Assembly: GCA_010093515.1 (NCBI GenBank)
Contig: MU001692.1
Location: 22,303-44,194 of the forward strand
Reading direction: 5' to 3'
DNA: 21,892 bases
From: Lineolata rhizophorae
Taxonomy: Eukaryota; Ascomycota; Dothideomycetes; Lineolatales; Lineolataceae
The translations under genes were made by a program, and so were the position numbers. The notes under the pieces are model-generated. The model was given only the letters and a program-made list of their open reading frames with translations, was not told the origin of the DNA and searched no databases. Shown one piece after another: positions 1-9,840 of this stretch (positions are counted from its first letter, which is position 1; every line of letters starts with the position of its first letter).

Positions 1-111
1 AAAAGGCGATGTGGCAAATGTGGTACCTTAGGACACAACGCCAGAACATGCCAGCAGGATTCTCCAGATGATCAGCTTCAAAATGAGCCGGAGACCATTC
101 AAATTGAGTAA
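1..111 (+). CDS. pogo/Fot1-type transposase, C-terminal end with CCHC zinc knuckle (partial)
   Basis: The window opens inside a reading frame (frame 1) that runs for 36 codons to a TAA at 109-111. It encodes a zinc knuckle of spacing C-x2-C-x4-H-x4-C (C4, C7, H12, C17 of the fragment; core CGKCGTLGHNARTC), then an acidic, glutamine-rich tail. From knowledge of the family, many fungal pogo/Fot1-type DDE transposases (HTH_Psq, CENP-B HTH, DDE_1) end in just such a knuckle. The assignment is strengthened by the repeated sequence that follows at 159-190, which looks like the element's 3' terminus. The catalytic domain is off the window, so activity cannot be judged. A retroviral-type gag knuckle is the main alternative, but a stop so close to a TA-bordered doubled terminal repeat favours a pogo element. 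Confidence 0.72.
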   Translation, partial: KRRCGKCGTLGHNARTCQQDSPDDQLQNEPETIQIE

Positions 112-158
112 GAATTGATGGTTCTATGATGAATTGGGATAGGATGATGGTGTTGAGT

Positions 159-190
159 GGGTCATACCCTGAGGGCGGGTCATACCCTGA
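159..190 (+). repeat. 3' terminal doubled repeat of the left pogo-type element
   Basis: The 14-base unit GGGTCATACCCTGA occurs twice in direct orientation, at 159-172 and 177-190, with an 18-base period. The second copy is followed at once by TA (191-192), the usual target-site duplication of pogo/Tc1-mariner elements. This fits the outer end of the transposon whose transposase stops at 111, with the element probably ending at 190. The matching left terminus is outside the window, so its inverted nature cannot be confirmed here. Confidence 0.6.
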
Positions 191-192
191 TA

Positions 193-2100
193 GGAACGGT
201 TATGCAACACTAAAATCACATATTCTAGGTTGGAGATGCGCTTGCAAGGAAAACCACATCTCTACAAGTTCTGAGGAATACAAATCTTAGGTTAGTTTCG
301 TATTCTGCAAGCATTTTGATCAACGACTAAAGACGTTCTCTCTCTTGATAGAGGTATGAAGAAATGTGGGAATGTAACAGTGGGGATTTTTTGTCCCGGC
401 TTCGTCGATAAGTGCACTCTCAAGGTAGCGAATTCAAGTCCTCTATGAATACGACATAGCTACTTTTCGGTGGCTTTTGATTGAATGACTGGACATTCCG
501 TACTCTCGTTCCAGTTTCGGTCTCAAAAATCCAGGAAATGATAAGTAGTCAACACTTGAGTTGCTGTATTTAAGGTTTGTCGTTTAGAGGAGTGCCCGGA
601 GTAGAAACAACTTAAAGTTCGATTCTCATTCAGATCTTCTTGCATTCGTTGGCTACAAAGATTCATCATAAAGATCATTTTCAAGGCCACTTATGATCGA
701 CCTAGAATCAGTACACTCCTTTTGCGTCAAAATTATCTACGTACAGTACATCAGCCTCAGCCTTATCAACCTCCAGTCGGTCCGCCGTCTTGGCGCAAGC
801 CACATTTGCACCACTACCCCACCCCCACATGCCCCACTATCACCGCCAGAACGATTCCGCCCTTTACCTAACCACCAAGCCAGCCTAGCCCGGCCGCGTC
901 ACCTCCCAAGCCTTCATCACCACTTCCAAGCAGCTTCCACGGGAGTCGCGGCTCTCTTGGCCCCTCTCTGCGCCTGATCACGCAGCACATACGTTGTACG
1001 TCGAGCCTCTCGGCGCGGGGGCAGCTCCGCTCCGGTAGCTGCAGGTGAGACACCAGACATCCGCATCTCCGAGAAGGCGCCGGTGGCACGATACGCGGCG
1101 TCGTCGGTGCCGCGATCTCGGCGTTCTAGAAGCGTCGAAGAACGAAATGCAGTCACGGTAGCCTGGGGAAGGACTGGCCGACGGCACCCGCCGATCCTGC
1201 AACCGAACGGATCAGCCAGCCGTTGGGTACTTGGCGCAGGTGAGAAAAAATTCGACGCGCTAAGTATCTGCGTCGTATGTATTGCCTCGAGGCAGATGAA
1301 CACCGTTTGTCGAACGCACGGATGCTGCATCCCCTACATCGCCATTCAACCCGATAGGGGAATATGTACGCTGTACGAGATGCAGATATACAAAAAGGAA
1401 TGGCGCCATAGGCTAGTTTTTCTTATTCCTCAGGCTAGAGTCGGTTTAATCCAACCTATCCGGTTGCTATAAGCTGTACCCTCTAGCAAGGAGATCATGC
1501 CAGAAAACGGCAACGAAAAGCTCTTTTCCAGAACGCTCGATCCAGCCCTGTGCTGAGATGCATGTCCCGCTTGAACACTCTAGCGATATGCGGCTAACCA
1601 TCGCTCGGCCCTGTGAGCTGCACACCCTTTTCGAACCCTTTTTCCTGTCCCCACCCAGTGGTGTTGCCGATTTCAATCACGCCTTCCGCGGAGTCAGCCC
1701 CGACGCAGAAAATTGCCGTTGCCGTCTATGCGGGAGATCTCGGCGTAGAGACGCCACATGCGCACCCAAGATCAGAGCAAATAGCCACTCCGTCTTTCAA
1801 CCAATTCATCGTGGCGTGAGAAATGCGTCAGTCTCCAAGAAGACTTCCAGCCGTCCTAAGGAAGTCGAGCCCCTTCTAGTACCCCCTCACATGCGTCTGC
1901 TCACTCGATCCATTTCCTCAACCAAATATTATTATTATTATCATTTTCTATCGGCAGCAAGGGCATCAACGGTCCAATCAAACGCATTGCCCACTACCAA
2001 CCCAGCTCATTGTACCTACCAACCGCGGCCAGGCGCCTTATCGTCTAATCGTGTCCCAATCAGCCGCATCTGAATCACTGTACCTTAATACGATTTTTTT
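193..2100. other. intergenic stretch, no supported gene
   Basis: After the left transposon end there is mixed-composition DNA. Open frames of 60-170 codons exist on both strands (for example 1083-1472 and 1558-2073), but they overlap each other, lack recognisable domains and have uneven composition, so I do not call them genes. A short (ATT)n microsatellite lies at 1928-1941. A TACGTA palindrome, of a kind repeated elsewhere in the window, sits at 738-743. No tRNA-like B box was found. Confidence 0.5.
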
Positions 2101-3500
2101 TCGTCCTACCAGATATGCAAAAATCGCCTACTCGAATGCGAGTCAGTCAGGCCGAGCCGGCTAGAACCGGCCTCGAGCTGGGCGCCGTGACGGCCGTAGG
2201 AAATGAGGCTGGGCACGCCTTGATTTGCGCGCCGTAGCCTAGTATGCCTCGTTCATCGCCGCGATCAGTCATGAGGGCGGGGGACGCAGGGGAGCTGCGT
2301 GCGCCAAACTGACCAACGAGTTCTAAGGCCGCATTGGCGGCCGAAAGCGGAGCGGGGCGTTTCCATACCACCTGCCTAAGTACTCCGTACGCTATGCACC
2401 CAAACTATCGCGCCCCGAGAACTTGGTGGTCAGGAAAATCGACGAACCTCAACAGCGCTTTGACCCATCCATCGAATCTCGGCCAAAAAGAGCCTGGTCG
2501 AAGCCGACTGGTGCAGAACTCAACCTCCAATTTGTTGGGTCCGCTTCAACTTCAATGATGCCCGGGTACCCTCATCCGGACTCACGGATAAGCTACCACC
2601 CCTAGCAAACAAGCCCGTCTCCCTCAGGTCCCGCGGACTCAACCACCCAACCGCGGCCACCAGGCCCACGCACTCCCCTAGCGCCGTTGTGCCCCCAGTA
2701 TTCCATCGGACCCCATCCATGCCTGCAGCGCCTCTCGCGCGCGTAAATTTCCCGTCCGCATCGACGTCAAATTAGATGTTCGACACCCGGCATGTGCCCG
2801 GCCAGCCTCCCTACCACCTACCTACTCCCCTACCCACGCTCAACGCGCCAGAGATAGATCTTCAGCACAACGCGCGCAGCGCGCAGCGCCGGCGGTGACG
2901 CCGACCGACATAGCGGGGGTGTTGGCCCCGCCTAGCTCGAACTCGGAATCACCTGCCCCTCTGTGCTCCCTCCCCCCCTTCTCGGGCCCAGCCCCGCGGG
3001 ACTTTCGTGACGGATCGGGCAATCCATGATAGCGTGTGCGCGCGCGCCCGGGCGGCTCCTAGGGCCAACCACCCACCCGCCGAACCCAGCCACCTGCCTA
3101 CCTACCTACGTAGTACCTGCTAAGCCAGGCCGGCAGCGGCGGCGGCGTCGGGCCCGACGCCCGAGGTCGCCCCCCTCCCCCCCCCGGTCCCTTCCCCTGC
3201 CCCTCGTCCCCTTCTCATGCCCCCTTCGCGCCGCCGGGCGGTCCGTCGGCCGCCCAGTCGGCGGTGGCGGACATGTCCGGGCGGGAACAAGGCGGGGCCC
3301 GGGTTGCGTTGCGCGGGAGATGTTTTGGCAAGCGCTGAAGCAAAAGCGACGAGGGCGACGAGCCTAGGCAGAGAGCTGGCGCGCGATCGTGCGGGAGCGC
3401 GACGGACGGCGCGCGTCACCTGCCGCAATGGCGCGGGCGGTGGGCATCAAGTAGAATAAGGGCGAGCTGTGGTACGGCAAAGGCGGCGCGGGGTAGGACG
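2101..3500. other. GC-rich intergenic stretch with TAC-rich motifs
   Basis: This stretch is very GC-rich, with C-rich and (GGC)n-like low-complexity tracts around 3130-3300. It contains a TACTCCGTA motif at 2381-2389 and a CCTACCTACGTAGTACC tract near 3101-3117. Open frames here (such as 3026-3367 and 3120-3428) are arginine/proline low-complexity readings on opposite strands over the same bases, as expected when high GC removes stop codons. No gene is supported. Confidence 0.45.
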
Positions 3501-4531
3501 GCGCGAGGAAGGAATGGCTTGTTCGTCATGATCATCGCGGGGCGGCGAGGATGTGGGACGAGGTGATTGTTCGATGCGCGAGCCAAAGTCTCAAAGCTCA
3601 GCGCTGCCGGCGGTTGAAGCAGGAAGAGGAGAGTAAAGAGGGTGGATTTTACTCGCGGGAATAAATGCCCTTGCCATAGGGGTACCTATCGCCATCAACG
3701 TCTTCGGCAACGCGACGTCACTCCGGCAAAAGGTACAAAAGTTTCAAACAAGTAAAAAAGCCTTGTTTCTGTGCTCATAACTACAAACACTACAAACAAG
3801 CCATTGCTTCATACTCGAACCATCTTGTCTTATCTTCCTCCGTGAGGTAGATTCCACCCACTTGCGATCGTTGCGATATGTGCGCGCATGATTGGATCAG
3901 TCAAAAAGCAAAGCACGCAGTACCGGAGTAAAATGATAAGAACAAGAGACTAGGTGCTAAACAACAGACATTCAACTTGACACTGGAAGTGACAAGCGGG
4001 AACAAAGACGGGGGGTGAAAAGTTTCATGAAGAGGCAGGAATACATTTCAGACAGCCAACCTAGTTTCATTGATTTGTAAAAGTAAATGGGATCATGGAA
4101 TTAAAAGCCGATCCATGAGCGCGTAGGGCAAGCAATAAAGGTTAGGTAGGAAAATGGAGGCAAAAATGGCTAATGGTGTCCGCTGCGTTCAATTTCGTTC
4201 GTAGCCTGCAAGTAAAGAAACCAACAGAAGTTGAACAAGAAAGGAAATAGAGAGCCATTAATGAAGACCACTATTTCCAAGAAAAGGCAACAACCGAGAA
4301 TGACACTTCTCATAATTAGAAAAAAAAAATTTTGAACAACGATGATGATTTGAAACGAACAATCTAAACCGCCTATCTCTTCCCATTTCCACACTACACA
4401 CACACAACTCGCCGGACTCTTCAAGCCATCTACACACATCCCCAACCAAAAAAAAAAAAAAAAGGCACCAAAACAAAGCCGCTCCCATCTACAACTCCCA
4501 AAACACCTCCCTCCCTCTCTCTCCTGCTTTC
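3501..4531. other. 3' flank of the kinase gene, no further gene seen
   Basis: The sequence becomes AT-richer from about 3650 toward the kinase stop at 4532. No open frame of note lies between 3460 and 4170. Two overlapping minus-strand frames at 4170-4541 read through poly-A and CA-rich tracts, give phenylalanine/tryptophan-rich low-complexity products, and overlap the kinase end. The part next to 4532 should be the kinase 3' untranslated region and terminator, since transcription runs leftward. It includes a run of sixteen A (T on the transcript strand) at 4448-4463. Confidence 0.5.
4448..4463. repeat. poly-A homopolymer (16 nt)
   Basis: Sixteen consecutive A on the plus strand, that is poly-T on the strand of the leftward-transcribed kinase, begin about 70 nt past the kinase stop codon. 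This is probably part of the 3' untranslated region; a role in termination is possible but unproven. Confidence 0.8.
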
Positions 4532-6781
4532 TCACGACCACCCATCCCCCATATCGAACCGATGCTGAAAGAACTTCGGCGTGCGATGCTCCGTCGGCGG
4601 CAAATGGCTATGCTTCCTCTGCACCATCTTAGCCGCGCTCTTGGCCTGCCCCTTCTTGCACGCGTCGACGACGCAGCCGCTCCTCTCCTCGTAGCTCTCG
4701 GGCGAGCAGCACTCGACCAGGCGCATGATGGGCGACCCGAGCGCCTGCGCCACCCCGATGCGCTTCTCCGGCAGCGGGTGCAGCATCTTGAGCATCAGGC
4801 GGCGGATGGCTGGGCTGTCGAGCCGGTCGAAGAGCGGGCCGCACTTGGGGAACCCGCCCTTCTCGTCGCGCACCACGCCGTCCGGGTGCTCAGCCAGCCA
4901 GGCGTCCCACCCCTGCTGGAACCGGGCGTAGCCCTGGCCCTCCTTGGACGCGGCGCTCCAGGGCGCCCCGCCGTACGTCATCGTCATGAAGACGATGGCG
5001 CACGACCACACGTCCAGCGGGCGCGGGTCGTAGTCGCCCTTCTTGGCCAGCACCTCGGGCGCGATGTACGGCATCGAGCCGCAGATGCCCGGCGCGCACC
5101 GCCGCACCTCGCCCATGTTCTTGCCGCACACGCCGCCCGACGCCCGCAGGCCCGGGTGCTCGCCCGAGAACACCTCGGACACGCCGAAGTCGGAGATCTT
5201 GAGCACGCCGTCCTGCGTCAGCAGCAGGTTCTCGAGCTTGATGTCGCGGTGCGCGATGCCGTGGCTGTGCAGGTAATCGACGCCGCGCAGCAGCTGTTTG
5301 AACAGGCACATGCGGTCCTCGAGCTTGAAGTGCGTCTGGAACAGGCGCTTCTCCACCAGTGTGTACAGCTCGCCCACCGAGCAGTACTCCATGACGTGGT
5401 TGTAGCGCCCGTTCTGCGTGCAGAGCCGCACCGTCTCCACGATGTTGGGGTGGTGCAGGCTGTTGGCGATGGTGAACTCCGACTTAACCTTCTTAAGGTA
5501 CTCCTCCTCCGTCTCCGACGACTCCCGCCCGCGGAACTGTTTCACCGCGAACAGCTCCGAGCTGTCCACGCCTTTGCGGCACATGAGCTTGACCGTCGCT
5601 GTCGCACCCTTGCCCACGATGCGCGTCCGCCGGCCCGGTATCGAGCTCGGCGTCTTGAATTCCGAGTCCAGCTCGCAGCTGTCGACCTGGAACTCGTCCG
5701 GCAGCGACGTGCTCAGGCGGCGCGCCTTCAGGCCGGTGCCCTCAGCAGCGCGCGACGAGAAGGTCGCGCTCAGTCCCTGCGTGTCCGAATCTTCGGCGGC
5801 GTGGTGGTGGCCACGCACCATCTGCGCAACGGCCTCGGAGCTGGCCGACCGCCTCCTGAACGGCCGGCGCGGCGAGTGCTCGGATCCGCCGTGGTGCTCC
5901 CTGGTGTGAACGGCCCAGGTCAGGCCGCGGACGCCCGATGGCGCACGCAGGTCTTTCAGGCCTGACGACGACTGAGAGTGCTTGTGGCCGAACCCGGGGC
6001 GGCTTCCGGAAGACTTGGTCTCATCGATGGTGCTCGTGGGCGAGCTGGGCGACGGCGGCGAATGCGACGGCGGCGAGTTCGTCTGCGACGTCGAGGGCGA
6101 ATTGCGCGCCGACAGCGACCACGAGCTGAAGCGCCGCGTCTTAGGTGCGCTTGAGTCCGCAGTAGACTGGGCAGCCAAGCTTGTATTTGTCGACTGCTTC
6201 TCCAACGTCCCGTTCTGCGCCGGTGCCTCGGCGCGCTGCTGCTGTGGCTGCTGCTGTGGCTGTTCCGCATGTTTTGACCGATGGCCCAGATGTCTCATGA
6301 AGGAACCGACACGCTTGGTGAGCTTCGGTTTCGAGCCCGCCTCCTCGGAGCTGCTTGCAGCTAGCCCCGAGGAGACCCGCGAGGGAGGCGCGTGCTTTGA
6401 CGACGCATTGGTCATGACGGGCGTAAACTCATCGGAGCTCTCGTTCGACGCAGTCTTCTCCGCAGGCGCCGACGTCGGCGGGACGGGCATGTTGGGTGGG
6501 ACCGACTCGTCGGCGCCGTCGTGGTGGTGGAAGGCGTGCGGATGGGTGTCGCTGGTGGGCGTGACGGGCTCGACGGCTTCGCTGCCCGTCTCGGTGTTCT
6601 CGTCCTCCTCCAGCACGGGTGCCTGGTGCTGAAGGTTGTTCTTGTCGGGGGATGCGGGGTCGGACCCGTTGCGTTCTGAGGGGGCGTCGGGTAGAGGTGC
6701 AGGTGCGGCGGAGGGGGCGGAGCGTGGGAGCGAGGTGCCCACCGCCAGCGAGGGCGGCTTGGCCGTGTGCGCAGTGGCCAT
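4532..6781 (-). CDS. SAT4/HAL4-type serine/threonine protein kinase
   Basis: One uninterrupted 749-codon frame, ATG at 6781 in good context (A at -3, G at +4) to TGA at 4532-4534. Residues 1-380 are a disordered Ser/Pro/Thr-rich region with a short Gln tract (about 174-182) and three RRxS sites (S219, S312, S357). Residues 386-688 are a complete kinase domain: glycine loop G390-K-G392...V397, lysine K414, helix-C glutamate E435, HRD 511-513, N518, DFG 531-533, APE 574-576, DVWS 590-593 and arginine R674. All catalytic residues are present. The long activation segment has three cysteines (C552, C562, C567), and the tail HLPPTEHRT...HRFDMGDG is characteristic of fungal SAT4/HAL4 kinases. In yeast, Sat4/Hal4 and Hal5 stabilise Trk potassium transporters and other permeases at the plasma membrane and support salt tolerance; the same role here is inferred. 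Long open frames on the other strand within this gene are shadows of its GC-rich codon use. Confidence 0.93.
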   Translation of the reverse strand: MATAHTAKPPSLAVGTSLPRSAPSAAPAPLPDAPSERNGSDPASPDKNNLQHQAPVLEEDENTETGSEAVEPVTPTSDTHPHAFHHHDGADESVPPNMPVPPTSAPAEKTASNESSDEFTPVMTNASSKHAPPSRVSSGLAASSSEEAGSKPKLTKRVGSFMRHLGHRSKHAEQPQQQPQQQRAEAPAQNGTLEKQSTNTSLAAQSTADSSAPKTRRFSSWSLSARNSPSTSQTNSPPSHSPPSPSSPTSTIDETKSSGSRPGFGHKHSQSSSGLKDLRAPSGVRGLTWAVHTREHHGGSEHSPRRPFRRRSASSEAVAQMVRGHHHAAEDSDTQGLSATFSSRAAEGTGLKARRLSTSLPDEFQVDSCELDSEFKTPSSIPGRRTRIVGKGATATVKLMCRKGVDSSELFAVKQFRGRESSETEEEYLKKVKSEFTIANSLHHPNIVETVRLCTQNGRYNHVMEYCSVGELYTLVEKRLFQTHFKLEDRMCLFKQLLRGVDYLHSHGIAHRDIKLENLLLTQDGVLKISDFGVSEVFSGEHPGLRASGGVCGKNMGEVRRCAPGICGSMPYIAPEVLAKKGDYDPRPLDVWSCAIVFMTMTYGGAPWSAASKEGQGYARFQQGWDAWLAEHPDGVVRDEKGGFPKCGPLFDRLDSPAIRRLMLKMLHPLPEKRIGVAQALGSPIMRLVECCSPESYEERSGCVVDACKKGQAKSAAKMVQRKHSHLPPTEHRTPKFFQHRFDMGDGWS

Positions 6782-7787
6782 TGTGGTGAATTGGCAAGTC
6801 GACGCTCGGCTGCGAGGCGTATGTCTTCACGAGAAGCACGTTGAGGGCCCGAAGTTCGGTTTGCAGACGATGGGGGTGCAGCAAGCGGTGCAACCACCGG
6901 AACGGGAACTGGTGGTGTGCGGCTGGTGAAGGCGGGGCTCGGCGGGGCTCACTGGCGAAGCGGGAAGCGAGCCAAAGAATATCCAGACGGGATGTCTATG
7001 TGTTCTGGTGTTACGGAATGAAGGGGCCGATTGAGCCGTGCAACTACGCTCTCTGGAGGGAATTGGGGCGGTGGTATATGGAAGGCGGCTTCTTCTCGTC
7101 CGGCTGGACGGGGGGGTGGGAGGCGGCGTGAGCGTAGGCGTTGGAGGAGGCGAAGGCCGAACCCGCCATGCGAGAGTCCGAGGCGCCGAGTGGGAGTGCG
7201 ATTGGGCGGAGGAGCAAGGCGACGAAGGGGCGGAACTGGAAGAATAAGAGGGAGAGGAGGGAGGGGAGAGGACGAGGGGGGAGCCCAGCGAGGCGCGGGT
7301 GTGGCTGTCGCCAGGCAGGGAGGCGCGGCGGATGATGTGCTGGGGCGATTCGCGCGCCCCGTGGCCCGTGGGTCCGGCCGCCGGTGACGTTGAGTCTCGG
7401 CGCCGACAGCCCGACCGTCGACCGAACGCGCGAGCCCTGCGCTGCCGCACCGACGGTGCTAGCGCCGCGCAGACCCTGTCGCCGCCGCACGCCCGCCAAT
7501 TGCTCGGTCCCGCGTACCTCGCTCGCTCTCCAGCCGCAATAGCCGCCCACCACCCGTTGAGCGGAGCGAGCAGATGTGAAGCGGTGTTTTGCGACGGATG
7601 TCGCAGGCCGCCGCGCGCCTGGCCCTGAAATTGCCTTGGGACGGCGCTGGAGAGCCGCTCGTTGGTGGTGCACGACGCGCCGTAAGACGGGAGGCAAAGC
7701 CGGGGGAGAGGAACCGGTTTGGAAAGACGGGATCGGTGATGGCAGCATTCGCAGGGCGCGAAGGCGTCAGACTCGCGGGCGGCGCTC
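6782..7787 (-). promoter_or_regulatory. probable long, ATG-poor 5' leader of the kinase gene
   Basis: Over the roughly 1 kb upstream of the kinase start, the minus (transcript) strand contains only two ATG triplets (first bases at 7748 and 7169), while the plus strand over the same bases has about twelve. The minus strand is C/T-rich, as fungal leaders often are. This fits a long 5' untranslated region under selection against upstream start codons. No intron in the leader was resolved, although GTGAGC near 6945 (minus strand) could be a donor. The extent is inferred, not measured. Confidence 0.5.
7044..7169 (-). CDS. upstream ORF (41 codons) in the kinase leader
   Basis: The only ATG well inside the inferred kinase leader opens a 41-residue frame that starts MAGSAFASSN and ends at a TAG 262 nt before the kinase start. 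It has G at +4 but C at -3, so initiation would be weak to moderate. The same frame extends upstream to another ATG at 7748, giving 234 codons of Pro/Arg/Ala low complexity. That ATG lies at or just past the expected transcription start and is unlikely to be used. No domain is recognised. If translated, it could tune kinase expression. Confidence 0.3.
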   Translation of the reverse strand: MAGSAFASSNAYAHAASHPPVQPDEKKPPSIYHRPNSLQRA

Positions 7788-7799
7788 TTTATTTTTATG
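7788..7799 (-). promoter_or_regulatory. TATA-like box for the kinase transcript
   Basis: On the minus strand this reads CATAAAAATAAAG-like sequence, an isolated A/T-rich box in otherwise very GC-rich DNA, about 1.0 kb upstream of the kinase ATG. Placed here, a start site some 25-40 nt downstream (about 7750-7760) would give the ATG-poor leader described. There is no direct transcript evidence. Confidence 0.35.
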
Positions 7800-7872
7800 T
7801 GCAGCTCTCCGCGAAGGCAGCCACCAGGACAAACCGGAAAACGGCAAAGCGAGTCGGGCGCTTGGGCGAAAT

Positions 7873-7910
7873 GCCGCCGCCTCGTCGCCGCCGCCGCCGC
7901 CTTCGTCGCC
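7873..7910. repeat. (CCG)n-type trinucleotide tract
   Basis: Imperfect CCG/CGT trinucleotide repeats. They generate Arg- or Ala-rich open frames in several registers (such as 7589-8176) that should not be taken as genes. Confidence 0.7.
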
Positions 7911-8200
7911 GACCGATGCCCGCGAGCAAGAGACAGCCGACCCCCCGACCCCGATGCACCCCACCGCGCCGTGCGCCAATTTCCCCAGCTGCAGCATCCG
8001 CGGCCGGGGCCTGTACAGATGATCGAGGCCAGGGGAGAGGGGGTTGCCGCCGCGACACGGCTGCAGCCATCTCGGGCCCTCCTGGTTCGTCGTCCACGGC
8101 CCGGCCATCGAAGGCCCAGATAAAAGACGGAACGGCATCGTGTTTTCTTCCACCTAGGCCTGATTCGAGAACCTAGACCCTTCCATCCCCATCATCCTTC

Positions 8201-8216
8201 TGTGTGTGTGTGTGTG
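8201..8216. repeat. (TG)8 microsatellite
   Basis: Eight perfect TG units, directly after a TCATCC-rich stretch. Intergenic. Confidence 0.85.
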
Positions 8217-9826
8217 CCTGCGCGGCCGGGCGGCACCGATCAGACGCAAGACTTATCTCACGCGCTATGATGTGATGCTGTAAGCGAGCGCTGTTTGAGG
8301 ACTGTGCTGCACGCACGTAGCAGACGTTGCTGTAGTTCTGCGCGCGTAGCTGTACGAGGTACGGTGCAGGCCCAAGAGAGTTGACTCCGTCGACTTCCGT
8401 TGCTCGGCACTCTATTGTAGTTTTTGGCTGCGCCGCACGGGACTGCAGATTGAAGGCGGGGCAGACTCCTTCCATCCTTCGTCTTCCCCGCTCTCCCCAG
8501 GCACGACCTGGCGTGTCGGGGACGAGATGGAGGACGGCAGTTTCGTGTTGCTATTGTTACTCCAAGCCATGACGTATCTCGGCCCCTCATCTTGCAACAC
8601 ACCGCACAACGCTGGATCGCATTCCGTCCAAGGCTGCTCGCAACGCCCGCCCCGCCCTCCCTCGTGACTTTTGGCCGGACTCCAGCGCAAGCCCGCCTCC
8701 GTCAGGCCTGTGCATCCTCGCGTCCGTCGCCCGGGAGAGTGTTGGATGCATCGTAGCGTGCAAATGGCAATTACCACCGGCGCAGCACGCAATCTAGGTA
8801 CCAGTACCGGCCCTGCAGTTGGCGGGCCGGCGGGTTAGGTTCGGCTGCTCCTGGCGCCCTTGGTGCGGACGCTCCGCCGCCCTTGTGGTGGAGCACAGCA
8901 CCGCCAGCCGCCCCGGCCAGTAAATAAAGACGCTTGCCCGTTCCCGACAACTCGCGCTCGCGTACGGCATGGGAGGGGGGTTTTCCGTTGGCCACGGACT
9001 GGTTGCATCGGGCTCGGTCTGACGCCGACCCGGCTGCGGAGCTGGGCTCGAGAGCCAGTCAAGTCACACAGCAACTGCCCGCGACGAGCCTGCCTGCCGG
9101 ACGGAAACTGAGAAAATAATGCCTCAAACCCCCCTCCCCCCCCAACCGTCATCAGCAGCAATCCGCGGCTCGTGCTTCTTTTTTCTTTTTGATGTCAGTT
9201 CATTATAATTGTTTTAGACAGCAATCCCCGCGGGGGCTTGCTCCGTCCGCGTCTTTTGGCGACGCTCTTTGTGCGGGAGTGCTATGTATGGAAGGAAACG
9301 AGGTGGGACCTCTCCTGTTGCGATTCGAATCTCGCCCTGGTTGCCGCTCTGGGAGAGCTGCGGAGTGGAGCAGTTCCATCAATTGGGTTGTGATTCGGGT
9401 TAGGGTGGAGAGCGGGTGCCCCAGACAATTGCTTGCACTCTCTGCCGCCCCCCGGGGACCCGAAACTCATTTCGCTGGGTGCCGATCTTTCGCGGTGTAG
9501 GGGAGCAGGAACAAACATACAGCCTTGCCGGAGCTTGCTTACTCCGCAGGTACAGTAAGTAGGTACCTGTGCGTATGTACATGCGAAGCAGACTGTTGCC
9601 GCTCTCCGCATCGTACTCACTGCAGCAGCTCAGCTCACTGCAAGCTCAGCCTTGCTGCACGTTCTTCTTCGTGGCGGATTAGGGGCGCTGCAATCCCATC
9701 AACCCCCGAACAGAACGTGTCTCGGGCGGAACGCGCGGGTCTACCAGCCGCACGGAGGGCCCGCGTTTTCCCCAGAGAATTGAAATCTAGGCAAAGGCTG
9801 TACGGAGTAATAGGAGCGCGCAAGCG

Positions 9827-9840
9827 CAAGCCATGGCTTG
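9827..9840. repeat. 14-bp perfect palindrome
   Basis: CAAGCCATGGCTTG equals its own reverse complement. It lies just downstream of a TACGGAGTA motif (9801-9809) and just upstream of a GCGCGCATGTACGTAG tract. It could be a dimeric protein-binding site. No gene start was recognised nearby. Confidence 0.6.

Noticed and set aside
4562-5965. 467-codon open frame on the plus strand, opposite the kinase
   Set aside because: Exact antisense of the kinase catalytic domain. GC-rich third positions remove stops on the other strand. The product is Arg/Leu/Ala/His low complexity without any domain.
5982-6632. 216-codon plus-strand frame and overlapping minus-strand frames in the kinase N-terminal region
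   Set aside because: Shadows of the Ser/Pro-rich kinase coding sequence; compositions are artefacts of GC-rich codons.
7044-7748. 234-codon minus-strand frame upstream of the kinase as a separate gene
   Set aside because: Pro/Arg/Ala-rich low complexity with no domain, overlapped by other frames of similar length, and its first ATG sits at the likely transcript start. Only the inner 41-codon part is kept as a possible uORF.
7576-8176. Overlapping 148- and 195-codon plus-strand frames
   Set aside because: Arg/Pro-rich readings of the CCG trinucleotide tract in two registers; no recognisable domain.
9312-9335. Possible tRNA T-arm around GATTCGAATC
   Set aside because: The symmetric GCGA/TCGC stem leaves an 8-nt loop and no acceptor, D or anticodon arms can be folded around it.
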